Origin: Croceibacter atlanticus HTCC2559
Lineage (GTDB): Bacteria > Bacteroidota > Bacteroidia > Flavobacteriales > Flavobacteriaceae
DNA: 64,000 bases
Assembly (NCBI RefSeq): GCF_000196315.1
Contig: NC_014230.1
Location: forward strand, 1,446,001-1,510,000
Direction of reading: 5' to 3'
A model generated the notes under the pieces. That model ran no database searches. It had not been told where the DNA came from and saw nothing but the letters and a program-made list of their open reading frames with translations. A program made the translations under genes and the position numbers. The first letter of the stretch is position 1; each line of letters starts with the position of its first letter. Below are positions 54,147 through 64,000 of this stretch, piece by piece.

Positions 54147-55538
54147 CTAAGGGATATAAATCTTAATAACGTCTTTTACAGATTTTCGCTGAAAAACCAT
54201 TGGGAATAATTCTTCAATTATAATATGGTATTCTGGGTCTATCTTAAGGCCGTTATTTAAATGAAAATAACCTTTTTCACCTTCATTTAACAAGAAATGT
54301 AATCCAGATAATCTGTATTCAATTTCTGCTGTATCCGGATAAAACTCTTCAGCTTGTAATAGATTATTAATAGCTACATTATATTCACCAAGATTTATAA
54401 GTATGTCACAACGTGTAATCCAAGTTTCTAGCTCATAGTTTCCAAGCTCTAAAGATTTTCTGTAACCACGCTCTGCTTCTTCATAAAATTTTAGACGGTT
54501 GTTTATTTTAGCATAACGCTTCCAGTAAAGAACATTGTCTTCGTCTATATCTATAGCTTTATTTATAAAATAAAGTGCTTTTTGATAGTCTAACTTTTTA
54601 AGATATTGGTCTGTTAAAGCAATCCAGCCTTTGTCTAATAACGGATCTTCATGTACACATTTAGTAAAATGTTGCAAGGCAAGATCATCTGCGCCTAGTT
54701 TTTCAAAACATCTACCAATTCTAAGATATGCAAATGCAGTTGGGTCATCTAGCTCTAAAGTAATTCTGTAGTTTTCTATAGCTTCATTATAACGCTTAAG
54801 TTTTTCTAAAACTTTACCTTTTTCAAGATAAGCGCCTATAAAAGTATCGTCACTAATTATAGCAAAATCATAAGCAGTTAATGCCTTTTCATAATCCTTA
54901 TCATCAAAATACTGTTTTCCTAACTGGTGCCACGCAACCTCACAATATGGGTTGGTGTTTAGGTACATACTTAGATAGTCGATTGCTTCTTTACGTTGAT
55001 TTAAAAAATCGAAACAATACACAATATTATATAACGATGCATAATCTTCTTCATCTTGCTCAAGACACTTCATAAAGCTAAACTTGGCATTTTCATAATC
55101 TTCCATAAAGAGATGTTCCATGCCTATTAAAGAATATACATCGGCTTCATCTAAAGTTAGCTCTAATGCTGTTTCCAGCATTTCTATAGCTTTTTTATGA
55201 TTGTCTTGTTTGCTGAAGATATTAGCTTTCTGAATGAAAATCTCTTCGTTTGTAGGTTCTAAAAGGTACAACTCGCTCAAAATTTCATTGGCGCGATCTA
55301 ACTTATTTTCAAAAACTAAAACTTCAACTTTATGAAGCTTAAGATTTATTGATGATGGGTGCTGGCTAAGCCCTAACTTAATAGCACGCTTAGCTAGGCC
55401 AATTTTACCCATTTCCAGGTAGTGGCTTATAATGTTCTCAAATTCATCTGCATCAAAGAATAAGACATCATTGGTCTTAAGCATTGATTCAAATTTATCG
55501 AGCGAGAAATTATGGTCTTCATTATGGCTTAATTGCAT
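54147..55538 (-). CDS. Tetratricopeptide repeat protein
   Basis: 463 residues, cytoplasmic by lack of signal. About ten TPR units, e.g. AIEMLETALELTLDEADVYSLIG, EKALTAYDFAIISDDTFIGA and AIENYRITLELDDPTAFAYLR, shown as landmarks of 20 or so residues. Acidic, Leu-rich helices throughout. It should serve as a protein-interaction scaffold; partner unknown. It lies between the aminotransferase and DUF368 genes. Confidence 0.85.
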   Translation of the reverse strand: MQLSHNEDHNFSLDKFESMLKTNDVLFFDADEFENIISHYLEMGKIGLAKRAIKLGLSQHPSSINLKLHKVEVLVFENKLDRANEILSELYLLEPTNEEIFIQKANIFSKQDNHKKAIEMLETALELTLDEADVYSLIGMEHLFMEDYENAKFSFMKCLEQDEEDYASLYNIVYCFDFLNQRKEAIDYLSMYLNTNPYCEVAWHQLGKQYFDDKDYEKALTAYDFAIISDDTFIGAYLEKGKVLEKLKRYNEAIENYRITLELDDPTAFAYLRIGRCFEKLGADDLALQHFTKCVHEDPLLDKGWIALTDQYLKKLDYQKALYFINKAIDIDEDNVLYWKRYAKINNRLKFYEEAERGYRKSLELGNYELETWITRCDILINLGEYNVAINNLLQAEEFYPDTAEIEYRLSGLHFLLNEGEKGYFHLNNGLKIDPEYHIIIEELFPMVFQRKSVKDVIKIYIP

Positions 55539-55627
55539 AGCGTTCAGATTTGCATTCCTACTTAAATAAAGTTATAAATCTATCTTACGGGCACTTGCTG
55601 ATTTGCGTATTGTTTTCAACAAAGTAA

Positions 55628-56824
55628 TTAACAAGATTTATTATTAGACTTTACACTATTTAGAATGTCAATAATAATGCCACAGCCTTTCTTGATTTCT
55701 TCTTCTGAAATTGTAAGTGGCGGAGATATTCTAAGTGCCTTATTTTCAAATAGTAACCAAAACAAAATAAGTCCTTTTTCCTGACACGCCAAGATGACTT
55801 CTGAAGCTATTTCAGCAGATGGTAATATTGGTGCTAACATTAATCCAGAGCCTCTTATTTCTGAAATTAATGGGTGTTTTAATAGCTTTCTGAAGAGTTT
55901 TTCCTTCTTTAAAGCTTCTTGCATAAGGTTTGTTTCTGTAATTTCCTGCAAGGTTGCAAGTGCAGAAGCCGCAATAACAGGATTACCACCAAATGTTGTA
56001 ATATGACCTAATTTAGGGTTGTCACTTAGTAAATCCATTAATGAGTTTGATGCGGTAAATGCCCCAATAGGTAGGCCGCCACCCATACCTTTTCCCATTA
56101 CTACAATATCTGGTACGACATTAAAATTCTGAAAGCCAAAAAGAGTTCCGGTACGACCAAATCCTGGTTGAATTTCATCTAGAATTAAAAGTGCGCCAAC
56201 TGTTTTACAGCGATCTTTTACTTTTTTTAAATAATCGTTTTTCGGAAGAATAAATCCAGCACCGCCTTGTATGGTCTCTAATATAACACACGCCGTTTTA
56301 TCACTAATTTTTGAAAGATGTTCCTCGTTATTAAATTCAATAAAATTCACATCTTCAATTAAAGGTTTAAATGGAGCAGTGCGCTCTTCAATATCCATTA
56401 AACTTAAAGAACCCATTGTATTACCATGGTATGCTTTATGTGCAGCGATAATTTCTGTTCTTCCTGTAGCTCTTCTAGCTAGTTTTAATGCGCCCTCAAT
56501 AGCTTCTGTGCCTGAGTTTACCAAGTAAGTTTTATTTAATGATTTTGGTAAGTTTTTAGCCAGGAGTTTAGATAGTTTTACTGCAGGTTCTTGAGCATAT
56601 TCCCCATAAACCATAACATGTAAATACTTTTCTAGTTGTGCTTTAATTGCATTAATAACTCGTGGATGCCTATGGCCTAAACTGCAGGCAGAAACTCCAG
56701 CAACAAAATCTAAATAGGCTTTATTGTTGGTGTCATAAATGTAAGATCCTTCTGCATAGCTAACTTCTAATGCTAAAGGATGCGGAGTGGTTTGTGCTTG
56801 GTAAGTAATGAAATCATCTTTCAT
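55628..56824 (-). CDS. Class III pyridoxal-phosphate aminotransferase
   Basis: 398 residues. Landmarks: VSACSLGHRHPRV near the start, NSGTEAIEGALKLARRATG (PLP phosphate region), LDEIQPGFGRTG, and the Schiff-base Lys in VMGKGMGGGLPIGAF. Close to the acetylornithine/ornithine or aspartate aminotransferase-like branch. Its substrate cannot be set from sequence; no arginine-synthesis genes are adjacent. It is between OstA-like and TPR genes. Confidence 0.88.
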   Translation of the reverse strand: MKDDFITYQAQTTPHPLALEVSYAEGSYIYDTNNKAYLDFVAGVSACSLGHRHPRVINAIKAQLEKYLHVMVYGEYAQEPAVKLSKLLAKNLPKSLNKTYLVNSGTEAIEGALKLARRATGRTEIIAAHKAYHGNTMGSLSLMDIEERTAPFKPLIEDVNFIEFNNEEHLSKISDKTACVILETIQGGAGFILPKNDYLKKVKDRCKTVGALLILDEIQPGFGRTGTLFGFQNFNVVPDIVVMGKGMGGGLPIGAFTASNSLMDLLSDNPKLGHITTFGGNPVIAASALATLQEITETNLMQEALKKEKLFRKLLKHPLISEIRGSGLMLAPILPSAEIASEVILACQEKGLILFWLLFENKALRISPPLTISEEEIKKGCGIIIDILNSVKSNNKSC

Positions 56825-56861
56825 AGCTTATAATAATGGTTATGCAAAATTGGCAGAAATG

Positions 56862-58652
56862 CTAATTGTCTTCCTTAGTTAAGCCTTGCGGGTCTAGTAA
56901 GGGCTTTGCATTTGGAGTTATTGTTTGCTTAGGATTTTTTAATAAATCCTTTTTAAGTTTTGGAGCTGTAATGATGCTGTCTTGAGCTTTGTTCTGTAAT
57001 GTCTCTGGCTTTAGTCTGGAGTTTTCATTTAATAGAAGCTCATCATCTTCATCCCGTTCTTCAAAGAATGCTTTTTCTTCTGTAGGCAAAGGGATACCTT
57101 TTATTTTAACAAGTTCTAAAGGTGCTTCGCCTTTAAATAAATCTTCTTTTGTAATTAATTGTTCTGTACCTCGCCAATTAAAACCGGTCAATTTTTTTTC
57201 TACATCTGGTTTATTTAGGTCTGGATTAATGGTGCCATCTATCTGTTTATAGTAATACACATCAACAATTTCTCTGTTTTCCATAAGTATGGAGATTGAT
57301 GATGCCAATGTGTTATTTAAACCGATTAGCTCTTTTTGCTCGTTTCTTAAATAATAGATGGTTTCTGTATTCTTGAGTACATCAACTTGGTATAAATCGT
57401 TATCATCATTAAACAACCCAATAAGTTCTTTACCTTTTACTTGGTTGTAACCTTCAATAGAATCTTTCTGAATCATAAACGCATTATTAAAAACCTTTAA
57501 GGTGTCTAGCGTTTCTGTCTTAGGATTATTAAGTAGGTGTATAGTGTCTCCGGTAAGTTGACTATTGCTTGACCAGAGTACAGGATTTCCAAGCATTTTT
57601 GTGAGACCTGTCTTTTGTTGTATATGGACACTGTCACACTTTCCACTCATATTGCTTTTAAAAAGCCGTGTATCATAAAAGCCTCTTATAACTCTGTTTT
57701 CTGGCTTTCCAGTAATCATAAGCGTATCGCTATGTATATATACAGAATCTTTGTCCTGTACAGTTATAGCTAATGCTCTTTTTGTTATAAATACAGAATC
57801 TTTATCTCTAAAAACTTCTGCATAATGTCCCTTTATAATGCTTTGGTTAGCGGTATCTGTAACTTTAATGTTATTAGTGGCAGATGCAAAATTCTTTGCG
57901 CGATCAAAAAACAAGCTGTCGCCTTCTAATTTCCGATTATCATAATCTATCTGAGAATTTTTAACAAAATATCCAGTATCGCCTCTTGTGTCATAAAAAC
58001 CACGTTCACAGTAAACTGTACTTGTTTCGCTTTCGATAGTAGATTCACCGTACAAGTATGCGTGACCAGACTTTGTATAAAAATCTAACTGCTCACTATT
58101 AATAACGTATTCTGGATTGTTTACCACAACATCCCTTTTAAAAGAATATTTGTCAAGCTCCATATAATAGCGCCCAATTTTACTGGTAATGGTACTTGCA
58201 GTATCTCTAACGGTACCACCACTTCTGTAAAAAGCTTGCTGTTTTGTACGGTCAAAAAACAAAGAATCTGTGGTTAAAGTTTGTGATGGTGTGGAAAGCC
58301 TAACACCAGTACTTGCAAAAGCAAACTTGGTATTGCCATTATACTCGGCATAGGTACTATTCATATTAACCGTGTCGCCTTGTTTGATCCTTACATTTCC
58401 ATAAGCTTTAAAGAAATTGTCTTCTTTATAAAACACTGCTTGGTCACACCAAACATCTATACCTTCGTGTAAGAAATGAACTTGTTCTTTTACTTTTGAT
58501 AAAATTAATGCGCCAGGATATTTAACTTCATCAATTAATGTTCTGTTTGCAGTATAATCTATCTTACTGTCTTTTATAGTGTCTTGTTCTTGCCCATACG
58601 TGTATTGCAAGGTTAACAGTGCTATGAGAAGTATATATTTAAGCGTTTTCAA
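56862..58652 (-). CDS. OstA-like protein (LptA/LptD-N type)
   Basis: 596 residues. Signal peptide (about 1-20), then a long beta-jellyroll region (about 35-330) of OstA/LptA type with YGNVRIKQGDTVNMNS, YKEDNFFKAYG and LYGESTIESETS. The rest is less clear and ends with a charged, Pro-rich tail. OstA/LptA domains carry lipopolysaccharide across the periplasm. Without an LptD barrel here, a periplasmic bridging role is likely. It is the first gene of the block that continues to DUF349. Confidence 0.8.
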   Translation of the reverse strand: MKTLKYILLIALLTLQYTYGQEQDTIKDSKIDYTANRTLIDEVKYPGALILSKVKEQVHFLHEGIDVWCDQAVFYKEDNFFKAYGNVRIKQGDTVNMNSTYAEYNGNTKFAFASTGVRLSTPSQTLTTDSLFFDRTKQQAFYRSGGTVRDTASTITSKIGRYYMELDKYSFKRDVVVNNPEYVINSEQLDFYTKSGHAYLYGESTIESETSTVYCERGFYDTRGDTGYFVKNSQIDYDNRKLEGDSLFFDRAKNFASATNNIKVTDTANQSIIKGHYAEVFRDKDSVFITKRALAITVQDKDSVYIHSDTLMITGKPENRVIRGFYDTRLFKSNMSGKCDSVHIQQKTGLTKMLGNPVLWSSNSQLTGDTIHLLNNPKTETLDTLKVFNNAFMIQKDSIEGYNQVKGKELIGLFNDDNDLYQVDVLKNTETIYYLRNEQKELIGLNNTLASSISILMENREIVDVYYYKQIDGTINPDLNKPDVEKKLTGFNWRGTEQLITKEDLFKGEAPLELVKIKGIPLPTEEKAFFEERDEDDELLLNENSRLKPETLQNKAQDSIITAPKLKKDLLKNPKQTITPNAKPLLDPQGLTKEDN

Positions 58653-58753
58653 CTAAAAGTAAATTTTGTGTAAAAGTAACGAAAAAGACACTGTAACATT
58701 GCCTATTGTGTATTTTGATATAAATACGAATTACAAGCTATTGAGTTACAAAA

Positions 58754-58790
58754 TAAAAAAAGCCCTCAATCCTAAAATTGAAGGCTTTTC
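58754..58790 (-). terminator. Terminator of the surface repeat protein gene
   Basis: Paired arms AGCC..TCAAT (58761-58770) and ATTGA.GGCT (58777-58786) around CCTAAA, with an A-run before (58754-58761) that reads as T-run on the minus strand. It ends the 58810 gene. Confidence 0.82.
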
Positions 58791-58809
58791 TAGAGTCAAT
58801 GAAAGTTGA

Positions 58810-61566
58810 TTATTTTTTCTTAATAGCTTCAACTTCGGCTTTAAGTTTTTCTATTTCCTTTTGTTGTGCTATAATATGCAAGTATAATTCTTCTATCTTC
58901 TCTAAGCTTTGTACAGCAAGTTCAGATAAATTAATGGTCATATTATTGTCTTTAACTTCTTTATAAGATGTCACACCAGGTAGATGGTTGTTTTCTTTTA
59001 CAAACTCTTCTACAGTCTTTAAAGATGTAAAGTTGTAATCTTCTTTTATAGTAGAAGTACCTTTATAATAATTTTGAAATACATAATCCGGATACGTTTG
59101 TGTAGCAGAGATAAAGGTATCTGCTTTTACATTACCGCCAGTTGCATCTATACGTTCTGTAGGCGTTTCTACACCAAATCCAAATAGATTGGCATCCAAA
59201 TCTCCATAAATACTATTTCCTATATTTAATTGGTTACTTATAATAGCACCTGTGCCATTTGTTCCGGCACCTATAAAGATATTGTTACTTCCTTCAGTTA
59301 CATTTCCACCAGCAAATCTTCCTAAGGCAACATTATTAACACCTGTTGTATTTGAAAACATTGCAGCATATCCAACTCCAGTATTATTATTAGAGTTTAT
59401 AGAGTTTAAAGCAAAACTACCAACGGCAATATTAAAAGACCCGCTTGTACTTTCACTATATGCAGCAAAACCTACTGCTGTATTTAGGTCTCCAGTACCG
59501 TGATTTTGCATGGCAAAGGAACCTAGTGCAGCGTTGCTGCTTCCTTCGCTTTCTTTCATACTGTCTACGCCTATTGATGTATTATCATTACCTGCAGTGC
59601 CATTTTCCATAGATCCTGCACCTACTGCAGTATTTCTTGCGCCACCTATATTAAGTCTTAATACTCCTTGACCTAGTCCTGTGTTAAAATCACCCGAAGT
59701 TTTTTCTGCCATAACAGCTGTACCAACACCAACATTACCAATAGCACCTGTAATTTGACCCAATGCACCACCTTGTCCTATAGCAACATTGTCGCCAGCT
59801 GTAGTAGCACTACCGAGAGCAAATTCACCAAAGGCTAAATTGTTACCGCCATCTGTTAAGTTTAACATAGCCTCATTTCCTATAGCGTAGTTTGTGAAAC
59901 TTGATGCGGTAGCAACTGCTAGAGCATTTATACCAATACCTATTTGTCTTGAACCTTGGGCTTCTCGCATTGCCTCATATCCAAGTGCTAAGTTACCAAA
60001 GCCATCACTATTACCTCTAAGTGCTCTTACTCCAAAACCAGTATTTTCACTTCCAGTAGTATTTGATTCTAATGCTGTAAAACCTGCTGCTGTGTTCGCA
60101 TTACCTGTTGTATTAGCGGCTTGAGTCCTTCTTCCTAAAGCTACATTTTCATTTCCTTCGGTATTATCTACAAGAGCTTCTACACCAACAGCTACATTTG
60201 AGTTTCCAGAGCTTGTGTTTCGCAATGCAGCTGCGCCAACAGCAGTGTTATCTATAGAGCTGGTAGATAACGCTAATGCGTCTATGCCAATAGCAACATT
60301 TGCATTACCATCTATATTTGCGTTTAGGGTGTTACCACCAATAGCAACGTTATCGTTTCCAGTTGTATTACTCCTTAAGGAGTTATTTCCCAATGCGACA
60401 TTAGAATTTCCTTCGGTATTAGCAGCCATTGCTTCAGTACCTATACCCACATTATCTTCACCTGTGGTATTTCCAACTAGTGCTATAAGACCGATACCAA
60501 CATTGCGCTCACCTGAGGTATTATTTTCTAATGCGCTTCCTCCAATTCCAACGTTAAACTGTCCTGTTGTTGTCAATCTAAGTGTATTAGGACCAACGCC
60601 GACATTACCATTTGCTTCAGTTGCTGTAGAAAGTGATTGATTACCAACAGCCACATTATCATTTCCTATAGTATTAGAGCCTAAAGTGTTTCCACCAATA
60701 GCAACATTATTAAAACCTTCTGTATTATTGCTCAGAGCAACAACACCTAAGGCTACATTGTCACCGCCAGTTGTGTTGCTTGTCATAGCGTTATTTCCTA
60801 AAGCTATGTTATTTTGTCCTGTGGTATTTTGAGACAATGCCACTTGCCCTAATCCAATATTTTGATTTCCAGATGTGTTTGCTGAAAGCACATTGTCACC
60901 AATTGCAATATTAAATTGTCCTGTATTAACAGGTAAAGTCCCATTACCTATGGCTACATTAGACGTTCCTGTTGAGCCAGCACCTAATGCATTATTTCCT
61001 AATCCGATATTTTGATCCTCAAACCTTGCAACTTGTACGTTATTACGCTTTAAGATAAGGTCTTGATCATTTGTTGAGCCTAGAAAGTCTATAGCTTCAT
61101 CAATAGTATTACCTTGTAGTGTCCAGTCTGAACTCATGCTATTGGAACTACCAGATACAGATGCATATTTTGCATAAGGGACACTAAGAAGTCTGCTAGA
61201 ACCTACTAGAGTGTAGTTTGTGCCACCACTAGGATCTGTCTCTGTAGTTACAAAATGAGACGCATTGCCCCAATCTATTACGCTAAAATCTCCAGATACT
61301 ACTGTCCCTTCACTAATGATGAGAGAGATTAAGCCAACGTCTGATGTAGTGACAGTGTGAGTTTCTTGATATACTAATGGTCCACTAGTAGATCCTTCAT
61401 AAATACCAACTCTAATAGATACGTTTTGGTTGTCTATTGGAAGTCCATCTGTATCTCTAATGATAGACTGGTAGCTGAAACCTTCATTATTTTGCGCTAT
61501 TGCAAATGAAGAAGTAAGCATAATAGCTACTAGAGCTAATGCTGAAAAAATGTAGTTAATTTTCAT
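58810..61566 (-). CDS. Large surface protein with about 35 YadA-head-like 17-residue repeats
   Basis: 918 residues. Signal peptide about 1-24. An N-terminal domain (about 25-140) has FSYQSIIRDTDGLPIDNQNV and SRLLSVPYAKYA, common to flavobacterial surface proteins. From about 185 to 785 there are about 35 copies of a 17-residue unit of the form x-x-N-V-A-I-G-x-x-A-L-x-x-N-T-x-G, which is the head repeat of YadA-type adhesins. A short tail-fibre-like segment follows (KENNHLPGVTSYKEV). A C-terminal coiled coil ends it (LEKIEELYLHIIAQQKEIEK). It is probably an adhesin or trimeric fibre. How it reaches the surface is unclear, because no T9SS tail is seen. Confidence 0.8.
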   Translation of the reverse strand: MKINYIFSALALVAIMLTSSFAIAQNNEGFSYQSIIRDTDGLPIDNQNVSIRVGIYEGSTSGPLVYQETHTVTTSDVGLISLIISEGTVVSGDFSVIDWGNASHFVTTETDPSGGTNYTLVGSSRLLSVPYAKYASVSGSSNSMSSDWTLQGNTIDEAIDFLGSTNDQDLILKRNNVQVARFEDQNIGLGNNALGAGSTGTSNVAIGNGTLPVNTGQFNIAIGDNVLSANTSGNQNIGLGQVALSQNTTGQNNIALGNNAMTSNTTGGDNVALGVVALSNNTEGFNNVAIGGNTLGSNTIGNDNVAVGNQSLSTATEANGNVGVGPNTLRLTTTGQFNVGIGGSALENNTSGERNVGIGLIALVGNTTGEDNVGIGTEAMAANTEGNSNVALGNNSLRSNTTGNDNVAIGGNTLNANIDGNANVAIGIDALALSTSSIDNTAVGAAALRNTSSGNSNVAVGVEALVDNTEGNENVALGRRTQAANTTGNANTAAGFTALESNTTGSENTGFGVRALRGNSDGFGNLALGYEAMREAQGSRQIGIGINALAVATASSFTNYAIGNEAMLNLTDGGNNLAFGEFALGSATTAGDNVAIGQGGALGQITGAIGNVGVGTAVMAEKTSGDFNTGLGQGVLRLNIGGARNTAVGAGSMENGTAGNDNTSIGVDSMKESEGSSNAALGSFAMQNHGTGDLNTAVGFAAYSESTSGSFNIAVGSFALNSINSNNNTGVGYAAMFSNTTGVNNVALGRFAGGNVTEGSNNIFIGAGTNGTGAIISNQLNIGNSIYGDLDANLFGFGVETPTERIDATGGNVKADTFISATQTYPDYVFQNYYKGTSTIKEDYNFTSLKTVEEFVKENNHLPGVTSYKEVKDNNMTINLSELAVQSLEKIEELYLHIIAQQKEIEKLKAEVEAIKKK

Positions 61567-61576
61567 AATAATAAAT

Positions 61577-62062
61577 TTATCGTTTAACGATTCTTGTTAT
61601 TTTTATGGGGCTGTTGTTTTCTAAAAGTTGAAGAATGTAAATACCACTTGAGAGGTAATCCATTTGCAAGGTTGTACGTTCTGCTGTTATAGTGTTTGCA
61701 GAGATTTGTTTTCCTAAAGTATCGTATAGTTTATAAGACAGATTAGAGTCCCATTGCTTAATTTCCAAATGCACGCTATTGTTTGTTGGGTTAGGATAAA
61801 TGGAAGTTTCCAAAGCTAAAGGGTTGTTTTCTTCTGTGCTTAAAACCTCTATAAATAAAGGTTGCTGCACACCTTGAACTTCTTGTGTGTTTGCAGAGGC
61901 ATTTTCAAGGTAAAAAACTTGCCCAATACTAGCTGTCTGTAAAATGTCATTTTGTGGTGGCGAATTAATTGCAGCAGCATTAATTGAGGTTTGTGCAAAG
62001 AGCGGAATAGTAAGTAAGCTCAAGAACAATAACCACAGATAGGTTTTGATGTTGATTTTCAT
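61577..62062 (-). CDS. Small T9SS type A sorting-domain protein
   Basis: 161 residues. Signal peptide about 1-24 (WLLFLSLLTIPLFAQ). Short mature part with GQVFYLENASANTQEVQGVQ. A C-terminal Por-type sorting domain (about 85-161) opens SIYPNPTNNSVHLEI and ends in GIYILQLLENN...KITRIVKR, the pattern that directs secretion by the type IX system. It is 10 bp upstream of the repeat protein gene, so the two are co-transcribed. Confidence 0.85.
   Translation of the reverse strand: MKINIKTYLWLLFLSLLTIPLFAQTSINAAAINSPPQNDILQTASIGQVFYLENASANTQEVQGVQQPLFIEVLSTEENNPLALETSIYPNPTNNSVHLEIKQWDSNLSYKLYDTLGKQISANTITAERTTLQMDYLSSGIYILQLLENNSPIKITRIVKR

Positions 62063-64000
<1,938 letters not shown>

Noticed and set aside
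60215-60640. Long plus-strand ORF opposite the repeat gene
   Set aside because: A shadow produced by the periodic coding sequence on the other strand; no start signal or known domain.
58810-61566. CRISPR-like periodic repeats of about 51 bp
   Set aside because: The repeats are in frame, degenerate at DNA level and encode a 17-residue protein unit; no spacers or cas genes.

Overview
The window reads as a chromosomal segment of a marine-type member of the Flavobacteriaceae (Bacteroidota). The DNA is AT-rich by eye. The gliding-motility proteins GldB and GldC, a type IX secretion sorting domain, a FtsZ with a very long acidic tail, a SusC-style TonB receptor with an N-terminal carboxypeptidase-like domain, and several promoters with the Bacteroidota -7 element TAnnTTTG all point there. 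No species is claimed. No plasmid, phage, transposase or CRISPR signature was seen.

Layout. 1-273: 5' part of a TetR-type regulator with its own operator-like dyad. 469-542: tRNA-Arg. 583-16648: a long minus-strand run holding the division and cell wall (dcw) cluster, read in the order mraZ, rsmH, ftsL-like, ftsI/PBP, murE, mraY, murD, ftsW, murG, murC, ftsQ, ftsA, ftsZ, then a YqeY protein. murF and ddl are not in it. Three GTGGT direct repeats with a 10-bp period precede mraZ and look like the MraZ autoregulatory box. 16941-21360: an alpha/beta hydrolase, EngB, gldC-gldB, nadE and an orphan LuxR-type response regulator. 21361-22317: an apparent one-gene insertion (HEYGH membrane metalloprotease-like protein) bounded by inverted repeats that end at the dnaG stop codon. 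22312-28140: dnaG (zinc ligands lost), an outer-membrane barrel, an ECF sigma factor with a membrane-anchored partner, and an acyl-CoA dehydrogenase.

28220-37569 (plus strand): anmK, a glutamate-type dehydrogenase, nhaD, an exbB-exbD-tonB energiser set, and a likely copper-related cluster of a small Cys-containing membrane protein, an MbnP-family lipoprotein, a di-haem MbnH-like peroxidase and a Cys-rich outer-membrane barrel. 37616-44696: amt with an upstream perfect dyad, folC (TTG start), tRNA-Val with a textbook promoter and terminator, a TonB-dependent receptor and an M23 peptidase. 45000-48451: a coiled-coil protein, zapA, a 6S-type RNA, rny, mazG and a 52-residue ORF. 48454-58652: a minus-strand block with a methyltransferase, DUF349 protein, aroE, two tandem DUF368 membrane proteins, a TPR protein, a class III aminotransferase and an OstA-like protein. 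58810-62062: a large surface protein of about 35 copies of a 17-residue repeat, plus a small T9SS-sorted protein. 62362-64000: the first three quarters of a monomeric NADP isocitrate dehydrogenase, cut by the window edge.

Most of the window is core genome. The parts most worth a second look are the MraZ box, the DnaG without zinc ligands, the inserted gene beside dnaG, the MbnP/MbnH cluster with its structured intergenic region, the 6S-type RNA and the dyads upstream of amt and the TetR gene.
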